Of a DNA stretch of 64,000 nt, positions 63,165 through 64,000 are shown in pieces. Both the position numbers and the translations under genes were made by a program. Within the stretch, counting starts at the first letter, position 1. Each line of letters starts with the position of its first letter. This DNA comes from Cordylochernes scorpioides (taxonomy: Eukaryota > Arthropoda > Arachnida > Pseudoscorpiones > Chernetidae): positions 89,405,993-89,469,992 of the forward strand of contig CP092870.1 in assembly GCA_030710605.1 (NCBI GenBank), in the 5' to 3' direction. The notes beneath the pieces are model-generated. The model was given only the letters and a program-made list of their open reading frames with translations, had not been told where the DNA came from and ran no database searches.

Positions 63165-64000
63165 ATTTTTTTATTTTTCTTTTACATATCCAAGTACGCC
63201 CTTTTTTATATAATATGATGTAATATATTTGTGGAATCTTGACTATGCGATGTTTTTGGCGATAAAGAGCTATAAGAAAGATGTATCAGGCCAATCTCAG
63301 AATGAATTCACCAAATGGCCCAATGTTAGCTGAAATATGGTCTGCTAACTCTGGAAGCAAAACAGTGGAACAGAAATCATCACCAGAAGACCAGGGCACG
63401 AACATAAAAAGATCCATCGCGACTAAGAAAAGTCACTATCTCTCTGACAGGGATTTCTAAATGGCATAGGGGACGACAGCTATCCAATGAGCTATATCTA
63501 TTCATCTATATTATTATAAAAATCTAAATTTGTCTCTCTGTCTTTTAGATGGAAAAACGCCATATAAAATGATCATGTGAGAATTCATGATATGTATTTT
63601 TGTTTTTAATGTATATACTACATTTCTATGGTACACTACAATACACATATACAATATAATTACAGTAAAAGCAGTCGCCAACTTCTACCCATTATCATTG
63701 CCAGTACATGTACTAGGGATAAAAAAAACAATACACGTATTCTTGCTGTCCATGGAAATCATTTTACCTTAAATCCACAAAAAATAATTGCAGCCACACA
63801 CATTACATCAGATTCTATAAGACACATACTCTTTTTTTCAAATTCCATTCTACACAAGAGATTAGGTTACAGTTTTACCCCAGGATATCCATAAAACCCA
63901 TGTTCATAGATATCATGGTAATTTTAAATCCCAGATTTCCACTAGGATCCACTGATGCCCTTGTCCGACATTCTCTCATAGGACCAGGTCAGAATACCAA
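63165..64000. other. Foldback C fragment, then unassigned DNA
   Basis: 63170-63215 repeats cttttacatatccaagtacg cccttttttat of the foldback C edge. Beyond 63300 there is mixed-composition sequence (ggcccaatgttagctgaaat, ctggtcagaataccaa) with no recognised gene or complete repeat. 63670-63730 resembles 51005-51065 (gcagtcgccaact / agtacatgtactagggata). Confidence 0.4.

Overview
The window is AT-rich animal DNA dominated by mobile elements and tandem repeats, with very little recognisable host coding sequence. An arthropod, possibly a spider or other arachnid, is the best guess. The reasons are a mauritiana-type mariner, a Jockey-like LINE C-terminus with tails of AAC repeats, a Ty3/gypsy element, Penelope-like sequence and many small TA-target MITEs. 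This is inference from element style; no diagnostic host gene was recognised.

Layout. At 1-9.8 kb there are pogo-like, hAT-like and Tc1-like MITEs, a 5'-truncated Penelope-like element (PLE) with its GIY-YIG endonuclease, and the end of a possible spliced host gene on the plus strand (about 4516-5451, with a poly(A) signal). At 10.2-11.5 kb lies a complete but dead mariner. A 105-bp tandem array fills 13.2-14.8 kb. Foldback elements, MITEs and LINE tails occupy 15-21.7 kb. Four more repeat blocks follow: a 65-bp array (21.96-22.6 kb), a 46-bp satellite of about 85 copies (22.8-26.7 kb), and a 60-bp array (28.1-29.1 kb). RTE-like repeats, MITEs and LINE tails cover 31-38 kb. A 38-bp array fills 39.8-41.3 kb. 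A Ty3/gypsy element on the minus strand spans 42053-46360 with both LTRs and a 5-bp target duplication. The GGT/GCT-rich array lies at 49.9-51 kb and a GT-rich array at 54.8-55.8 kb.

The most notable theme is self-cleaving RNA. Hammerhead-type cores (CUGANGA, a hairpin, then GAAA) and relatives with altered cores occur at more than fifteen places, usually inside short foldback or inverted-repeat elements. One at 57950-58004 has every canonical core residue, a 6-bp plus 4-bp stem I with an internal loop, and a GUC cleavage triplet. At least five hammerhead-bearing insertions have 12-13 bp target duplications. The PLE fragment at 2462-2982 has the same 13-bp duplication and carries a hammerhead-like hairpin near its 3' end. 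The simplest reading is a swarm of small ribozyme-bearing non-autonomous elements mobilised by PLE machinery. Hammerheads in PLEs and in animal retrozymes are established; the particular families and their link here are inference.

No rRNA gene, functional tRNA gene or CRISPR array was found. Several host-like exons (4516, 5310, 9484, 54550, 57863) and two small one-transmembrane ORFs (39521, 47164) are proposed with low to moderate confidence.
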